DNA from: Atopobium sp. oral taxon 416
GTDB lineage: Bacteria; Actinomycetota; Coriobacteriia; Coriobacteriales; Atopobiaceae
DNA length: 64,000 nt
Direction of reading: 5' to 3'
NCBI RefSeq assembly: GCF_018128285.1
Contig: NZ_CP072380.1
Coordinates: forward strand, 2,046,001 to 2,110,000
Shown: positions 47,934-57,410 of the stretch, piece after piece
Numbering within the stretch: position 1 is the stretch's first letter
Layout of the letters: every line of letters starts with the position of its first letter
Notes under the pieces: generated by a model
Seen by the model: the letters and a program-made list of their open reading frames with translations, nothing else
What the model was told of the DNA's origin: nothing
Databases searched by the model: none
Made by a program: the position numbers and the translations under genes

Positions 47934-48854
47934 CTATCTCAGGCGCGATCTTGCCATGCTCCTCAGCGTATACCTGCGTCCACAAATGGTCTCTGAGTAG
48001 GCAATGATGTTCTCGGGGACCGCGATGCCAGTATAGCCCGAATCCCCGATGTGGTGGATATCGGCCCCAACCATCTTGCTCATGAGCGCAATGCTTCTGA
48101 TGGTCTGCACATCGGCACCTTCCTGACTTGTCCCGATGGAGGAAAGAGCCAACTTGCCCTGTGCATGCGTCTCCTGCACGAGCTCTGCCACGACCTCCTC
48201 TGTCATACCTGGCACAGTACCCGGTGCAGGCATGAGGGTGATGTCAGCATCAGCCTCTGCGAAGGCACATACCTCTTCAGGCGTGAGCACTCCCCTGCCG
48301 CTCTCTGAGAGAACCCCGGAGGCATGCATCTTGCCTGCAACGAGAATCACATCCTTGCCCACAGCACTGCTGAGCTCCTTGAGCGCAGTGCAGATATCCT
48401 CGTTCGAGACGCCTATGCCGGGATTTCCTGTCACGACGATGAGGTCCACACCCATATCGAGTGCATGTCTGGCATTCTCTGCCGTTGCCCGCCTGCCTTC
48501 CGTCATGTGCCAGATATTGTCCGCGCCGCCGGCCCCTCCTGCCGCTGGCTCCAGATTGATGCCAATGAGCCTGCCTGTCAGCTTCTTCACAAAGCGTATG
48601 GCATCTTCCGGCGCATGCTCGGGAAGCCCCTCTATCTCTGAATGCAGGATGTCGGAGAGGTTCAGGAGCACGATGTCTGCTCCCAGAGCGCTTGCAAGCT
48701 CCGCATTCGAGACATCGCCCAGAAGAGGTGCCACGCTGCCAATGGTCTCTGCTGTCATGGCCTTGCCTTCGCAGCCGGCCAGGGACTGAAGCTTTTCTCC
48801 CTTCGTGAAGCCTGCAACCTCAGATGCACTGCAGCCTGTAAGCCTTCGCGTCAT
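47934..48854 (-). CDS. Predicted TIM-barrel protein (DUF7916-like)
   Basis: 306 residues from ATG 48854, chosen for the GAAGGA site; 13 more in-frame residues upstream lack one. The sequence alternates strands and helices as in a TIM barrel: ADIVLLNLSDILHSEIEGLP, GRLIGINLEPAAGGAGGADN, MGVDLIVVTGNPGIGVSNED, KDVILVAGKMHASGVL and ITLMPAPGTVPGMTEEVV. Proteins like this occur beside PTS genes in Firmicutes and Actinomycetota under misleading hydrolase names. The Gly-rich loops suggest a phosphate ligand. Function unknown; the gene is isolated between IS elements. Confidence 0.6.
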   Translation of the reverse strand: MTRRLTGCSASEVAGFTKGEKLQSLAGCEGKAMTAETIGSVAPLLGDVSNAELASALGADIVLLNLSDILHSEIEGLPEHAPEDAIRFVKKLTGRLIGINLEPAAGGAGGADNIWHMTEGRRATAENARHALDMGVDLIVVTGNPGIGVSNEDICTALKELSSAVGKDVILVAGKMHASGVLSESGRGVLTPEEVCAFAEADADITLMPAPGTVPGMTEEVVAELVQETHAQGKLALSSIGTSQEGADVQTIRSIALMSKMVGADIHHIGDSGYTGIAVPENIIAYSETICGRRYTLRSMARSRLR

Positions 48855-49200
48855 TTGAGGATCCTTCTGTCCGTGCCATGCCGTCACAGCCATCTTGTAG
48901 CTACAAATTGTAGATGCCAGTTATCAGAACCCAGACGGTAACGATGCTGTCAGATTCAATGTTCCCCGTCCGCCTGCCATATTGCTCCCTCTTTCGCCTT
49001 ACAGCCTCGGGATGGAGTTCTCCAGCCACCACCATACAGGTTCCACCACCTATCCGCGCAGGTGTAGCTGACCTCTGTAGCCGTTCGGATGAAGTCCGAA
49101 ATTGAATCCCGCAAGGCTGCAGGATACTTTTCTTCTGACACCTTGACCTAATATCTCTGCTATGTGATACTTCTGTTATCCGGAAGTACAGGAGCCACCA
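48855..49200. promoter_or_regulatory. Intergenic region with 13-bp palindrome
   Basis: CTACAAATTGTAG at 48901-48913 is a perfect dyad 47 nt upstream of the TIM-barrel gene, in operator position. The rest of the 346-bp gap shows no gene; it should also hold the higBA promoter. Confidence 0.4.
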
Positions 49201-49485
49201 TTGGAATTTCGTGACGCTGACATACGAGACTTTTGGGAGGGTACAAACTTCACACCCAGGAGAGTCCCCTCGGATGTACGCAGGGCGTTGATGCGCAAGC
49301 TGCAGATTCTGGACGCTGCTTGCGTATTGGACGACCTGAAAGTTCCTCCAGGCAATCGGCTCGAAGCCCTCGCAGGAGATAGAAAGGGCCAATACAGCAT
49401 CAGGGTAAACCGGCGGTGGCGTCTATGCTTCAAGTGGAGCAACGGCGAAGCGAAGGAGGTCGAGTTCGTTGACTACCATGTGTGA
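49201..49485 (+). CDS. higB: HigB-type toxin
   Basis: 94 residues from a TTG start with AGGAG 7 nt upstream. RRALMRKLQILDAACVLDDL, LKVPPGNRLEALAGDRKGQY and YSIRVNRRWRLCFKW are the HigB/RelE-superfamily pattern (ribosome-dependent mRNA interferase). It overlaps the antitoxin gene by 8 nt (toxin first, as usual for higBA). Confidence 0.88.
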   Translation: MEFRDADIRDFWEGTNFTPRRVPSDVRRALMRKLQILDAACVLDDLKVPPGNRLEALAGDRKGQYSIRVNRRWRLCFKWSNGEAKEVEFVDYHV

Positions 49486-49756
49486 CCTTATGAGCATCCC
49501 GGGCGAGATTCTCAAGGAAGAATTTCTTGAGCCGCTTGGCATCAGCCAGTATCGGCTTGCAAAGGCAATCGGCAAATCGGAATCGGCAGTCTCGGAAATC
49601 GTGAACGGGAAGCGGGTCATCACGGTCGAGATGGCATGGCTGCTTGCCGAAGCGCTGAGCACGACGCCCGAATTCTGGATGAAGCTCCAGACCACCTATG
49701 ATCTCAAGACATTTGACCCCTCAGCTCTTCCCAAAGTCACTGCACTGGCCGTTTAG
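49478..49756 (+). CDS. higA: HigA-type antitoxin
   Basis: 92 residues: MCDLMSIPGEILKEEFLEPL then the helix-turn-helix GISQYRLAKAIGKSESAVSE and PEFWMKLQTTYDLKT. The HPGE.L.EEFL start and the FWM.LQ..YDL end are HigA hallmarks. It binds HigB and represses the operon. A TTG 9 nt upstream is an alternative start. Confidence 0.9.
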   Translation: MCDLMSIPGEILKEEFLEPLGISQYRLAKAIGKSESAVSEIVNGKRVITVEMAWLLAEALSTTPEFWMKLQTTYDLKTFDPSALPKVTALAV

Positions 49757-50222
49757 AAAGAAAGTTCAATCAGAACTGTTGGCAAGCACGCATGAAGCTG
49801 GCAGCAGAGCATACAGGCAGGCAGACCTTCCAGGGAATCCATCTTTATGCCAGTGTCCTTCATTGCTTCCTGCCTGTTCAACATGCAATGAGTAGTTGGT
49901 TGCGACGGTCCTCATCAACCTGAACCCACTCAGTAAGGGGCATATACAAAGCAGCGCCAGCGATGTCCGTACCTGCTGTCGACAGGTTCTGCGGGCGGCG
50001 CAATACCAATGGTTCAACGGCCCGGCTGTGAACTGCAACCGGGCCGTATTCCCCTCTACACTATCTGTTCAATGCTTATGCTCCTCCTTTCGCCTCCTCA
50101 CCTCCTCGACCAGGTCGATTGTGGATCGAACAAGGCCCTCCACGAGCACGAGAGGATCAAGAGCTTCGAGGAATCCCTTCAATAGCTGGCAAAGTTCACC
50201 CATAGGCGCGACCTCCAAAATC
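49757..50222. other. Stretch without a recognisable gene
   Basis: 466 bp between higA and the ISL3 end. A minus-strand stretch (50070-50220, GELCQLLKGFLEALDPLVLV) is coding-like and continues the frame of the neighbouring element, but I recognise no family. Confidence 0.3.
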
Positions 50223-51632
50223 GGGCTCTTCGCTGTTTCTAGTGGGTAGCGCATGCCAGCTTCTTCTGGGCCGTGAAGTCCAGACGGCCTAGCCTGAGCA
50301 AGATCATCGTCCTGAAGTAGGTGATGCTCCTGAAGCCCCTGGCGGCGCTGCGGACCGACTGGACCACCGAGTTGAAGCCTTCCAGGAACGAGTTGGTAGA
50401 TCCCCTCCTCCACCAGTTGAGGATCCCTTCCCACTCCTTCCTGAGAGTCCTCGCCACGCTCTTCATCTCGGCCACGGCAGAGTGCATCATCCACGAGCAG
50501 AGGCGCTCTGGGGCCCTGGCCGCCGATTTTCTGTCTGCGCATGAATAGACGTCCTGCAGCGCCTCTGCTATCTGGCAGGCGCGTGCCTCCCTGAGATGGG
50601 TCTTCGCGGGGTCGAGCTCCTCCCTCTTGGCGAGCTGGCGCTTTGTGAGCGACTCCTTCTTCTTCAGCCATACGTACTTCGTCTGGGCAAGCTGCCTTGT
50701 GCTTCTCGGCGGACTCGCGCCTCTCTTGGCACCTCACAGGGTCTGTCGCCCTCATCAGGAGCTGCACCACATGGAAGCTGTCCCACGCTCTGTGTGGCCT
50801 GGGGCATCTCTGCAGCTACGCCAAGCGAGTATGCCTTAAGCCATGTCGCGCGTGACCTCTAAGACCTTCGTGCGGTCCCCTCCTGTGCTCCTTAAGCTCG
50901 CCGCAGAGCCTGCCTAAGGCGCCCTTGTCCCTGCCCTGCGTGACGGCTCAGGCACGCTGACAGTCGAGGTTGGCTATGATGCTGATGTAGCTTTGGTTGC
51001 GCTTGCGGGCGGTGTCGTCTATCCCTACGCGCACGACATCCGAGTAGTCGGCGGCATCCCTCGCCTCGGCCACGGCCTTGCCCAGCAGCCTCCATATGCG
51101 CGTGGGCTGTATCGTGCAGCTGCTGCGCTATCGCCTCCACGCTCATGCCAAAGAGCGCCATCACTTATCACCTGCGCCTCGAAGAGCGCCGTGAAGTGCG
51201 TCTTCGGCCGCACCTTTCAGGGCATCCTTGTGGCATGCACACCGTCCTTGGGGCAGTCGGCCCTGGGCAGCGCGCAGTGCACGATGGTCTCGTACTGCCA
51301 GATGTCGAGGTGTCTCCAGGTCCTCTCGTGCGTGTCACAGGTGCCGCACATCCTGTGGCAGACGGGACACTCGACTGCCTGGCCCTTTCCTGTGGGCCAC
51401 CCTCACATGGAGCTTATCTTGCGCTTCCTCGCGCTCCTTAAACCAGACATCGCAGAGCTCCCACTCGTCGCTGAGTCCCATCGACCTCTTAAAGAGCCTT
51501 GCTAGCATCCCTGCCTGAACATCCATATCGCACCTTAGGAACGCAGCCTCCTGTCGGGGAAAATCCTACCGTTCAAAGGCCACATGCTCAAGGGGATGCA
51601 GATATGCTACCCACCATAAGTAGCGAAGAGCC
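50223..51632 (-). mobile_element. ISL3-family element, copy 2 (inactivated)
   Basis: About 1.41 kb with end repeats GGGCTCTTCGCT at 50223-50234 and the inverse AGCGAAGAGCC at 51622-51632. The transposase has DEWELCDVWFKEREEAQDKL at its start and LNWWRRGSTNSFLEGFNSVV near its end. The TGA in place of Trp in MPW is shared with copy 1 (35554-36808), along with further frame changes. The insertion truncated the IS4-type transposase gene at 51633. Confidence 0.8.
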
Positions 51633-52327
51633 TTTCTTTTGAAGGCATCCTTGATGGAATTGATGCACATGTCGTCTACAGAAAGAAACAGATCAAGGGC
51701 AGGCGGTTCCTGTATGCCTTCAAGGACACCAAGAAAGCAGGCTGCGAAGAGGCTTCTTACCTGGCAAACGCACAGAAGAAAAATACCTTTTCACCCGAGA
51801 AGTACGCCATCAAGAAGGACCTCTTTAGTGTGATCGTCTTGGAATCCGATCAGGACCTTGATCTAAAGACTGCTTACCTTTGCTATGATGACCGGTGGCT
51901 TCTGAAAGTGGTATTCAACCGTTACAAGAACGATGAATGCCTGGACCACACCAACTGCCAGGGCGACTTTTCTGTGATGGGAAGCGAGTTCATCAACTTC
52001 CTCTCTACAGTTGCCACCTGCAGGATCATCAGGAAGGCAGGGAAAGTAGGCCTTCTCGATAACATGTCCTATGCAGAACTGATGGACGACCTTTCCTCTG
52101 CATGGAGACTGATGGATTCCCCGGCCGAACCAGCAACAGACGACGGCTGCTGGGTACATACCCTCAACGCCGTATTTGCTGAGCTGGAGGCTCTTGGATT
52201 ATCCAAGCCGGCTCCAAAACCAGAACCTAAGAAGCGTGGACGCAAGCCCAAGCCGAAGGACCCGGCAACTATGAAGCCGAAACGTCCGCGTGGTCGTCCG
52301 CGGAAGAGTCCATTACCTGCCGGCTAG
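51633..52327 (+). mobile_element. IS4-superfamily transposase, C-terminal fragment
   Basis: About 230 residues in one frame: GILDGIDAHVVYRKKQIKGR, LESDQDLDLKTAYLCYDDRW, LLKVVFNRYKNDECLDHTNC and SEFINFLSTVATCRIIRKAG. The YxxRWxxE/V-F...YK pattern is the end of a DDE core. The C-terminus is rich in KRGRKPK and PKRPRGRPRK AT-hook-like repeats. The 5' half was lost at the ISL3 boundary. No inverted repeat is evident downstream. Confidence 0.6.
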
Positions 52328-52526
52328 CTATAGTCCGGTAGATTGGGAAACTATTAACCAAACGCTATGGCGGGACAATCAGCTTCTCTGCCAGGGCACC
52401 ACTTTCTGCATAGATGCGCTCATACCGATATATCAAGCAGCTGTCAAATAATGCAGAAACTCTCTTTAACATTTATAATATGAGACACTAAAAATGTTTG
52501 TGTAACATATCTTGGACGTTAATACT

Positions 52527-52829
52527 ATGAAGAGACCAACAACGATAAAGACGAAGCTTGCCGCAAGACAGATCGGCGAGAACATTGCGACATGGAGGAA
52601 GCTCTATGGGTTTACCTCTCAGGGCCTTGCCGACAAAGCCGCTGTCTCACGCGCGACCATTTCTCGCCTCGAGAACGGAGACCCCACTGTCAGCTTCGAG
52701 ACATTCCTTAATGCGTGCCGTGCTCTCTCGACACTCGATGCGGTAGTGGAAGCGACAGATCCGTATGAAACGGATCTGGGGCGCATCAGGGCAGACCAGA
52801 CACTCCCGCAGCGGGTTAGGAGCAAATAA
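52527..52829 (+). CDS. hipB: HipB-type antitoxin (XRE helix-turn-helix)
   Basis: 100 residues. ARQIGENIATWRKLYGFTSQ then GLADKAAVSRATISRLENGD forms the helix-turn-helix. It ends directly before the HipA start (TAA-ATG), so the two are translationally linked. It should repress the operon and hold HipA inactive. A TTG at 52512 is an alternative start. Confidence 0.88.
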   Translation: MKRPTTIKTKLAARQIGENIATWRKLYGFTSQGLADKAAVSRATISRLENGDPTVSFETFLNACRALSTLDAVVEATDPYETDLGRIRADQTLPQRVRSK

Positions 52830-54077
52830 ATGACGCCTACTATCTATGTATATGCGTCCAGCGTATCCGGAGACATATTTATAGGGACCTGTCGATTCAG
52901 TCTCAGAAGAGGACGGCTGACTTCTGCATTCAGCTACGACGATACCTATCTTGCCCGCACAGATGCTTATGCAATAGATCCATCGCTTCCACTCCGTGAT
53001 GCAGCAGGCTTCTGCGAAGGGCTTCCAGGAGCTCTCAGGGACTCCATACCGGACCGCTGGGGTCGTCATCTCATAGACCGCCGCATGCTGAATGAAGCTA
53101 CCACACTGGAACAGAGACCACGAACCCTGGATAAAGTCGACTATCTCCTCGGTGTCTACGATGCATCAAGACAGGGCGCACTGCGCTTCCGTATCCCTGA
53201 AACCACTGGTTTCCAATCGCTTCACGAGAATGTACCTCCTCTCGTCGAGCTCAAACGTCTTCTCAGTGCATCGAATAAGGTGTCGCTCGGCAGCGCGGGC
53301 ACAGAAGAGATCGAGGAACTGCTCGATGCTGGGTCGGGCTCACTCGGAGGTGCCCGACCAAAGGCTTCTGTCACAGACGAAGGCAGACTCCTTCTTGCAA
53401 AGTTCTCCCATCCTGAAGACAGCTGGGATGTCATGGCATGGGAGAAGACAAGCCTCGATGTCGCCAACGCTGCCGGACTCGAAGTGCCAAAAGTACGTCT
53501 CATACGTCTCGGCACAGACTCCGCCCTCGTACTCGAGCGCTTCGATCGTACTGGCTCCCGCATGGATGGCCCAAGGCTTCCCTACCTGAGCGCCATGTCG
53601 CTCATAGGTGCTCGCGATGGCTCGCAGAACGACTATGCAGATGTCGCCGATGCTTTGTCTGATTGGTGCGAGAAGCCTATTCCTGAGCTTGAAGCACTGT
53701 TCAGACACATTGCGCTCTCTGTCGCCCTGCACAATACCGATGACCACCTGCGCAATCTTGGATTCTTGCGAAGAGGTGGCCAATGGGTCCTGGCACCTGT
53801 CTTCGACGTGAACATCAACCCCGATACGACGCGAAGGAGAGTTACCTCGATCTTCGGCGAGACCGGGAAGGGCGAAATCGACGGGATGAAAGAGCTGGCA
53901 GAGGTCTGTGGGCTTTCTGCTGCCGCTGCATCTCGCTCAGTTGCCAGCGTTACCAGGGCTGCACGGGACTGGAAGATCTTTGCCAAAAGAAATGGCTGTA
54001 GAGAGACAGAGCTCAGGCTTATGGGGCCTGTCATCGAGGAGCGCACCTCTGCTCTGAGCGCTGCCTTCCCCCGATAA
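52830..54077 (+). CDS. hipA: HipA-type Ser/Thr kinase toxin
   Basis: 415 residues. The Gly-rich loop is SLGGARPKASV, the catalytic block HNTDDHLRNLGFL (Asp and Asn of the loop) and the metal Asp in DVNINPDT. The N-terminal subdomain has YLARTDAYAIDPSLPL. HipA kinases phosphorylate aminoacyl-tRNA synthetases and induce dormancy. GGAG precedes the ATG. All catalytic residues I can place are present, so it looks active. Confidence 0.92.
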   Translation: MTPTIYVYASSVSGDIFIGTCRFSLRRGRLTSAFSYDDTYLARTDAYAIDPSLPLRDAAGFCEGLPGALRDSIPDRWGRHLIDRRMLNEATTLEQRPRTLDKVDYLLGVYDASRQGALRFRIPETTGFQSLHENVPPLVELKRLLSASNKVSLGSAGTEEIEELLDAGSGSLGGARPKASVTDEGRLLLAKFSHPEDSWDVMAWEKTSLDVANAAGLEVPKVRLIRLGTDSALVLERFDRTGSRMDGPRLPYLSAMSLIGARDGSQNDYADVADALSDWCEKPIPELEALFRHIALSVALHNTDDHLRNLGFLRRGGQWVLAPVFDVNINPDTTRRRVTSIFGETGKGEIDGMKELAEVCGLSAAAASRSVASVTRAARDWKIFAKRNGCRETELRLMGPVIEERTSALSAAFPR

Positions 54078-54194
54078 GCATTCACGGCAGAGAACTCCCT
54101 TCCCCTGCTGTTCAAAGATAATAGGTCTCTGTGTCCCGAGATATGGGACCCATTCATTCCATCTATTCAGATTGAGCTGCAGGCAACAGATTGC

Positions 54195-54724
54195 TTAACA
54201 CCAGGAGCCCTTGTCGTACTCGCGTGCGACCATGCACTGCTGACGTCTGAGCTCTGCTGCAGCCTTCTCCTCCTCGGTAAGCACCTTCGGTGCTGGAGAG
54301 CAGGTGTGGAAACAACTTCTTCTGCTGCCGTCTCGCTCTTGGACGAAGAGGGTGTCTTCTTGTGGCTTGCGCGCTTCTTCTTGGGCTGAAGCGTGACCGA
54401 CCTATCTGCAGGCTGCGCTGCCACAGACACAGCGGGTTGAGGAATCACGGGCTTCTTCTTGCCGTAGCGCAACTTCATATAGAGGTAGATGCCCTCGTTT
54501 TGTCCTGTCTTCTGGCAGAAGTCGCAGCGGGGTTCTTCGAGTTCGGGCGCATGTCGAACAAGGTCCTTGCAGATGTCCATGACTGTATCTCTGCTCATGG
54601 GATTGCGCCCCGCGCAATCCTTAGGCTGTACGCCGGTGAAGGCCTGAAGCTGCACCTTCTTCTTGAAGCTCGGCTGTTTCAGGTTGCAGCTCAGAGAGGT
54701 GAGCTTTCGTGTACTGCTGGCCAC
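54195..54724 (-). pseudogene. Hypothetical protein with frameshift
   Basis: The minus-strand frame reads SRDTVMDICKDLVRHAPELE, PRCDFCQKTGQNEGIYLYMK and a Lys/Ser-rich linker, then shifts near 54300 to KVLTEEEKAAAELRRQQCMV then AREYDKGSWC and a stop. Both blocks look coding, so a single base change probably split one gene of about 170 residues. The CxxC and basic linker could suggest nucleic-acid binding. No family recognised. No start with a ribosome site was found. Confidence 0.35.
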
Positions 54725-55080
54725 AGGGATTCCAGCTCCTCTGTATCGGCTCCCTCACACATCCTGAGAGTCCCCTCGTACACGAGGCTCTGCATAAGCC
54801 CATGGTTATAGAGCTCATAGTGCACAGAGAGACGAAAGGCAGTCAAACTTCACATCAGGAGGCCAGATGGAGGCATGAACGAATGGCCTCCATCAGCGAA
54901 TCTGCCAAGTTTTGAAACGATGTTCCAGGACGTCCAGGACCTGTTGAAAGGGTGGTTCATCTTCCTATACTGAAGCCAAACACTGTGCGAAGCGTGACAA
55001 AACACCACAAAGATAGAGTTTTTGCCCTGTCTCAGACCCTGCCATTGCAAAGCCGCACCTGTGGCCTTGAAGGAGAAGCT

Positions 55081-57147
55081 ATGAAACATATGAAACGTGC
55101 TCTCGGCGTACTTGCAGCACTTGCGCTTGCCTCGTCGCTTGCTGCCTGCTCGGGAAAGTCTGCGCGGGTCGAAGCAACCGCAGGACCTGATATTCAGGTC
55201 ACATCGAGCAAGCTTCCGCAAGGCAGCTGGCAGGCAGAGGTGTCTTTCCCTGACTGGGCAGGATACACGGATGACACGCTGGCGCTCAACAGCATGTACA
55301 GCTTCAAGGACTACCATGGCCAAGGCACGATCTATGTGAGCGTGGCAGACGGTGTCTCGGACTTCAATCTCTCCATCAACAACCACGCAATCGATACCTC
55401 CTCCATGGAGGCAGGCGGGACCTACGCCGTCGATATCTCGAACATCGCACGGGATGGCACGAACAATCTCACGGTCACAGGTATTGAGCCTCACGATACA
55501 GAGTCCGCCATCACCGTGCATGTCCCCTATCCCACGGTCCTCGACGGGAGCTTGGAAGATGCCGGAATCAGCCAGGATGCCGTGGATGCAATCTCTGACA
55601 TCGTGCAGGCAGACATCGATGAAGGCTTCACGAGTGCCCAGATCGCGATCGTGAAGGATGGACGCCTCGTCTACCAGAATGCTTGGGGAAAGCTCGTCTC
55701 CTACAGCCAGGATGGGACTTCGAAAACCGACTCTGCCGATGTCACGAACGATACGCTCTACGACCTTGCCTCGAACACGAAGATGTACTCCGTGAACTAT
55801 GCCCTCCAATATCTCGTGGCAAACGAAGGCTTCGATCTCGACCAGAAGATCTCAGATATCATCGGCCCTGAGTTCATGGACGACACGATCGATATCGCCT
55901 ACGACGGATACGAAGATCCAGGCCTCGATACAGTGAAGCAGTGGAAGTCTGAGCTCACAGTCCGCGATATCCTCCGCCACCAGGCGGGCTTCCCCGCAGA
56001 CCCGCAGTACCACAACGACCGCTTCAACCAAGTCACACAGAAGCCAGACCCCGATACGGCAAATGTCCTCTACTCGGGCTCTGACGGCACAGAAGCCACG
56101 AGGGAAAAGACGCTCGAGTCCATCTGCATGACGCCACTCATGTATGAGCCGGGAACGAAGACTGTCTACTCCGATGTCGACTACATGCTTCTTGGCTTCA
56201 TCATCGAAAAGACGACCGGAGAGGACCTCAATACCTTCCTCAAAGAGACCTTCTGGAATCCGATGGGGCTCTCACATATCACCTACCAGCCGCTCGAGCA
56301 TGGCTTTGCGAAGGATGACTGCGCCGCGACCGAACTTAACGGCAATACCCGCGACGGTGCCATCTCCTTCACTGGCGTGCGCACCGGCACGATCCAGGGC
56401 GAGGTCCACGACGAGAAGGCTTACTATGCGATGGCGGGCGTCTCGGGACATGCAGGCCTCTTCGCCAATGCGACCGACCTCGCAAAGCTCGCTTCCGTCA
56501 TGCTCACGGGCGGCTATGGCACGAACTCCTACTTCTCCCACGATGTGATAGATACATTCACGGCACCGAAGAAGGAAGACGATACCTCAGCGAAGTGGGG
56601 CCTCGGCTGGTGGCGCGAGGGCGACATGCAGCGCGCCTGGTACTTCGGGACCGAATCATCCTCCAACACAATCGGACATCAAGGCTGGACCGGCACGCTC
56701 ACGATGATTGATCCTTCCCAGGACCTCGTGATCGTCTACCTCACGAACAAGATTGACTCCCCTGTGACCGACCCGGAAGCCAACCACAACACCTTCGATG
56801 GGAACTGGTACACATCATCGACCCTGGGATTCGTGCCCCAGCTCGTCGAGATGGGCATGGACACAGGCGGGCAAGACCTTTCCTGCACCTATACGCAGCT
56901 TCTCTCCGAGATGGCACATGACAAGTTCAGGCTCGTCGCCACGGAAGAGGAGACGCAAGGACACGTCCTTGCGTCAGACCATGCGCTCGTGAAGGCAGCC
57001 TATGCGACGGTCGAGGTACTCTTCGATCGAGCCGAGCGCACGGGCGCTCAGAGCGACTGGGATGCAGCGAAGAACGCGATGGCGCTTCTCGACGAGAGGC
57101 GGGATGCTACCAAGATCTCGGAGCTCAAAGGCAGGCTCCCGAACTGA
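55081..57147 (+). CDS. Lipoprotein serine beta-lactamase-like hydrolase (PBP4*/class C fold)
   Basis: 688 residues. The lipobox LAAC puts the lipidated Cys at 23, so it is surface-anchored. Residues about 30-165 form a beta-rich domain. The hydrolase domain (about 180-610) has SxxK as Ser231-Asn-Thr-Lys234, a YSD at 363-365 in place of the YxN motif, and HQG at 533-535 in place of the KTG triad. HQAGFPADP and VSGHAGLFANATDLAKL are typical. The C-terminal 70 residues are helical. Ribosome site AGGAGAAG. Likely a peptidase or esterase acting on cell-wall or exogenous substrates. Confidence 0.9.
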   Translation: MKHMKRALGVLAALALASSLAACSGKSARVEATAGPDIQVTSSKLPQGSWQAEVSFPDWAGYTDDTLALNSMYSFKDYHGQGTIYVSVADGVSDFNLSINNHAIDTSSMEAGGTYAVDISNIARDGTNNLTVTGIEPHDTESAITVHVPYPTVLDGSLEDAGISQDAVDAISDIVQADIDEGFTSAQIAIVKDGRLVYQNAWGKLVSYSQDGTSKTDSADVTNDTLYDLASNTKMYSVNYALQYLVANEGFDLDQKISDIIGPEFMDDTIDIAYDGYEDPGLDTVKQWKSELTVRDILRHQAGFPADPQYHNDRFNQVTQKPDPDTANVLYSGSDGTEATREKTLESICMTPLMYEPGTKTVYSDVDYMLLGFIIEKTTGEDLNTFLKETFWNPMGLSHITYQPLEHGFAKDDCAATELNGNTRDGAISFTGVRTGTIQGEVHDEKAYYAMAGVSGHAGLFANATDLAKLASVMLTGGYGTNSYFSHDVIDTFTAPKKEDDTSAKWGLGWWREGDMQRAWYFGTESSSNTIGHQGWTGTLTMIDPSQDLVIVYLTNKIDSPVTDPEANHNTFDGNWYTSSTLGFVPQLVEMGMDTGGQDLSCTYTQLLSEMAHDKFRLVATEEETQGHVLASDHALVKAAYATVEVLFDRAERTGAQSDWDAAKNAMALLDERRDATKISELKGRLPN

Positions 57148-57171
57148 CCTCGCAGTACATACCAACCTTCC

Positions 57172-57204
57172 GGGCTGTCCGGCACCCGCCGGGCAGCCCC
57201 TTTT
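57172..57204 (+). terminator. Rho-independent terminator
   Basis: Stem GGGCTGTCCGGC / GCCGGGCAGCCC (11 pairs and one G-T wobble), ACCC loop, then CTTTT, 25 nt after the hydrolase stop. Confidence 0.85.
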
Positions 57205-57410
57205 CATGCAGGTACCCGAATACGGAAGGTGCCCGAAGATCTCTATTGCTTGTACATTCTATGACGTTGTGTTGTGAAGCGTGAGCTGGCACGATAATGG
57301 AGCTCACATATTTGGTGGGAAGGAACTGGCACATAGAAGCATGGCAGAAATTCAGAAGCTCTATCTTGCGGAACATGATCGTGATCGCTCCGCTCTGCCT
57401 CGTGGCAGGT

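Noticed and set aside
54850-55809. A 319-residue minus-strand frame at the start of the serine hydrolase gene.
   Set aside because: It lies antisense to a lipobox-bearing, motif-complete hydrolase and has no recognisable domain.
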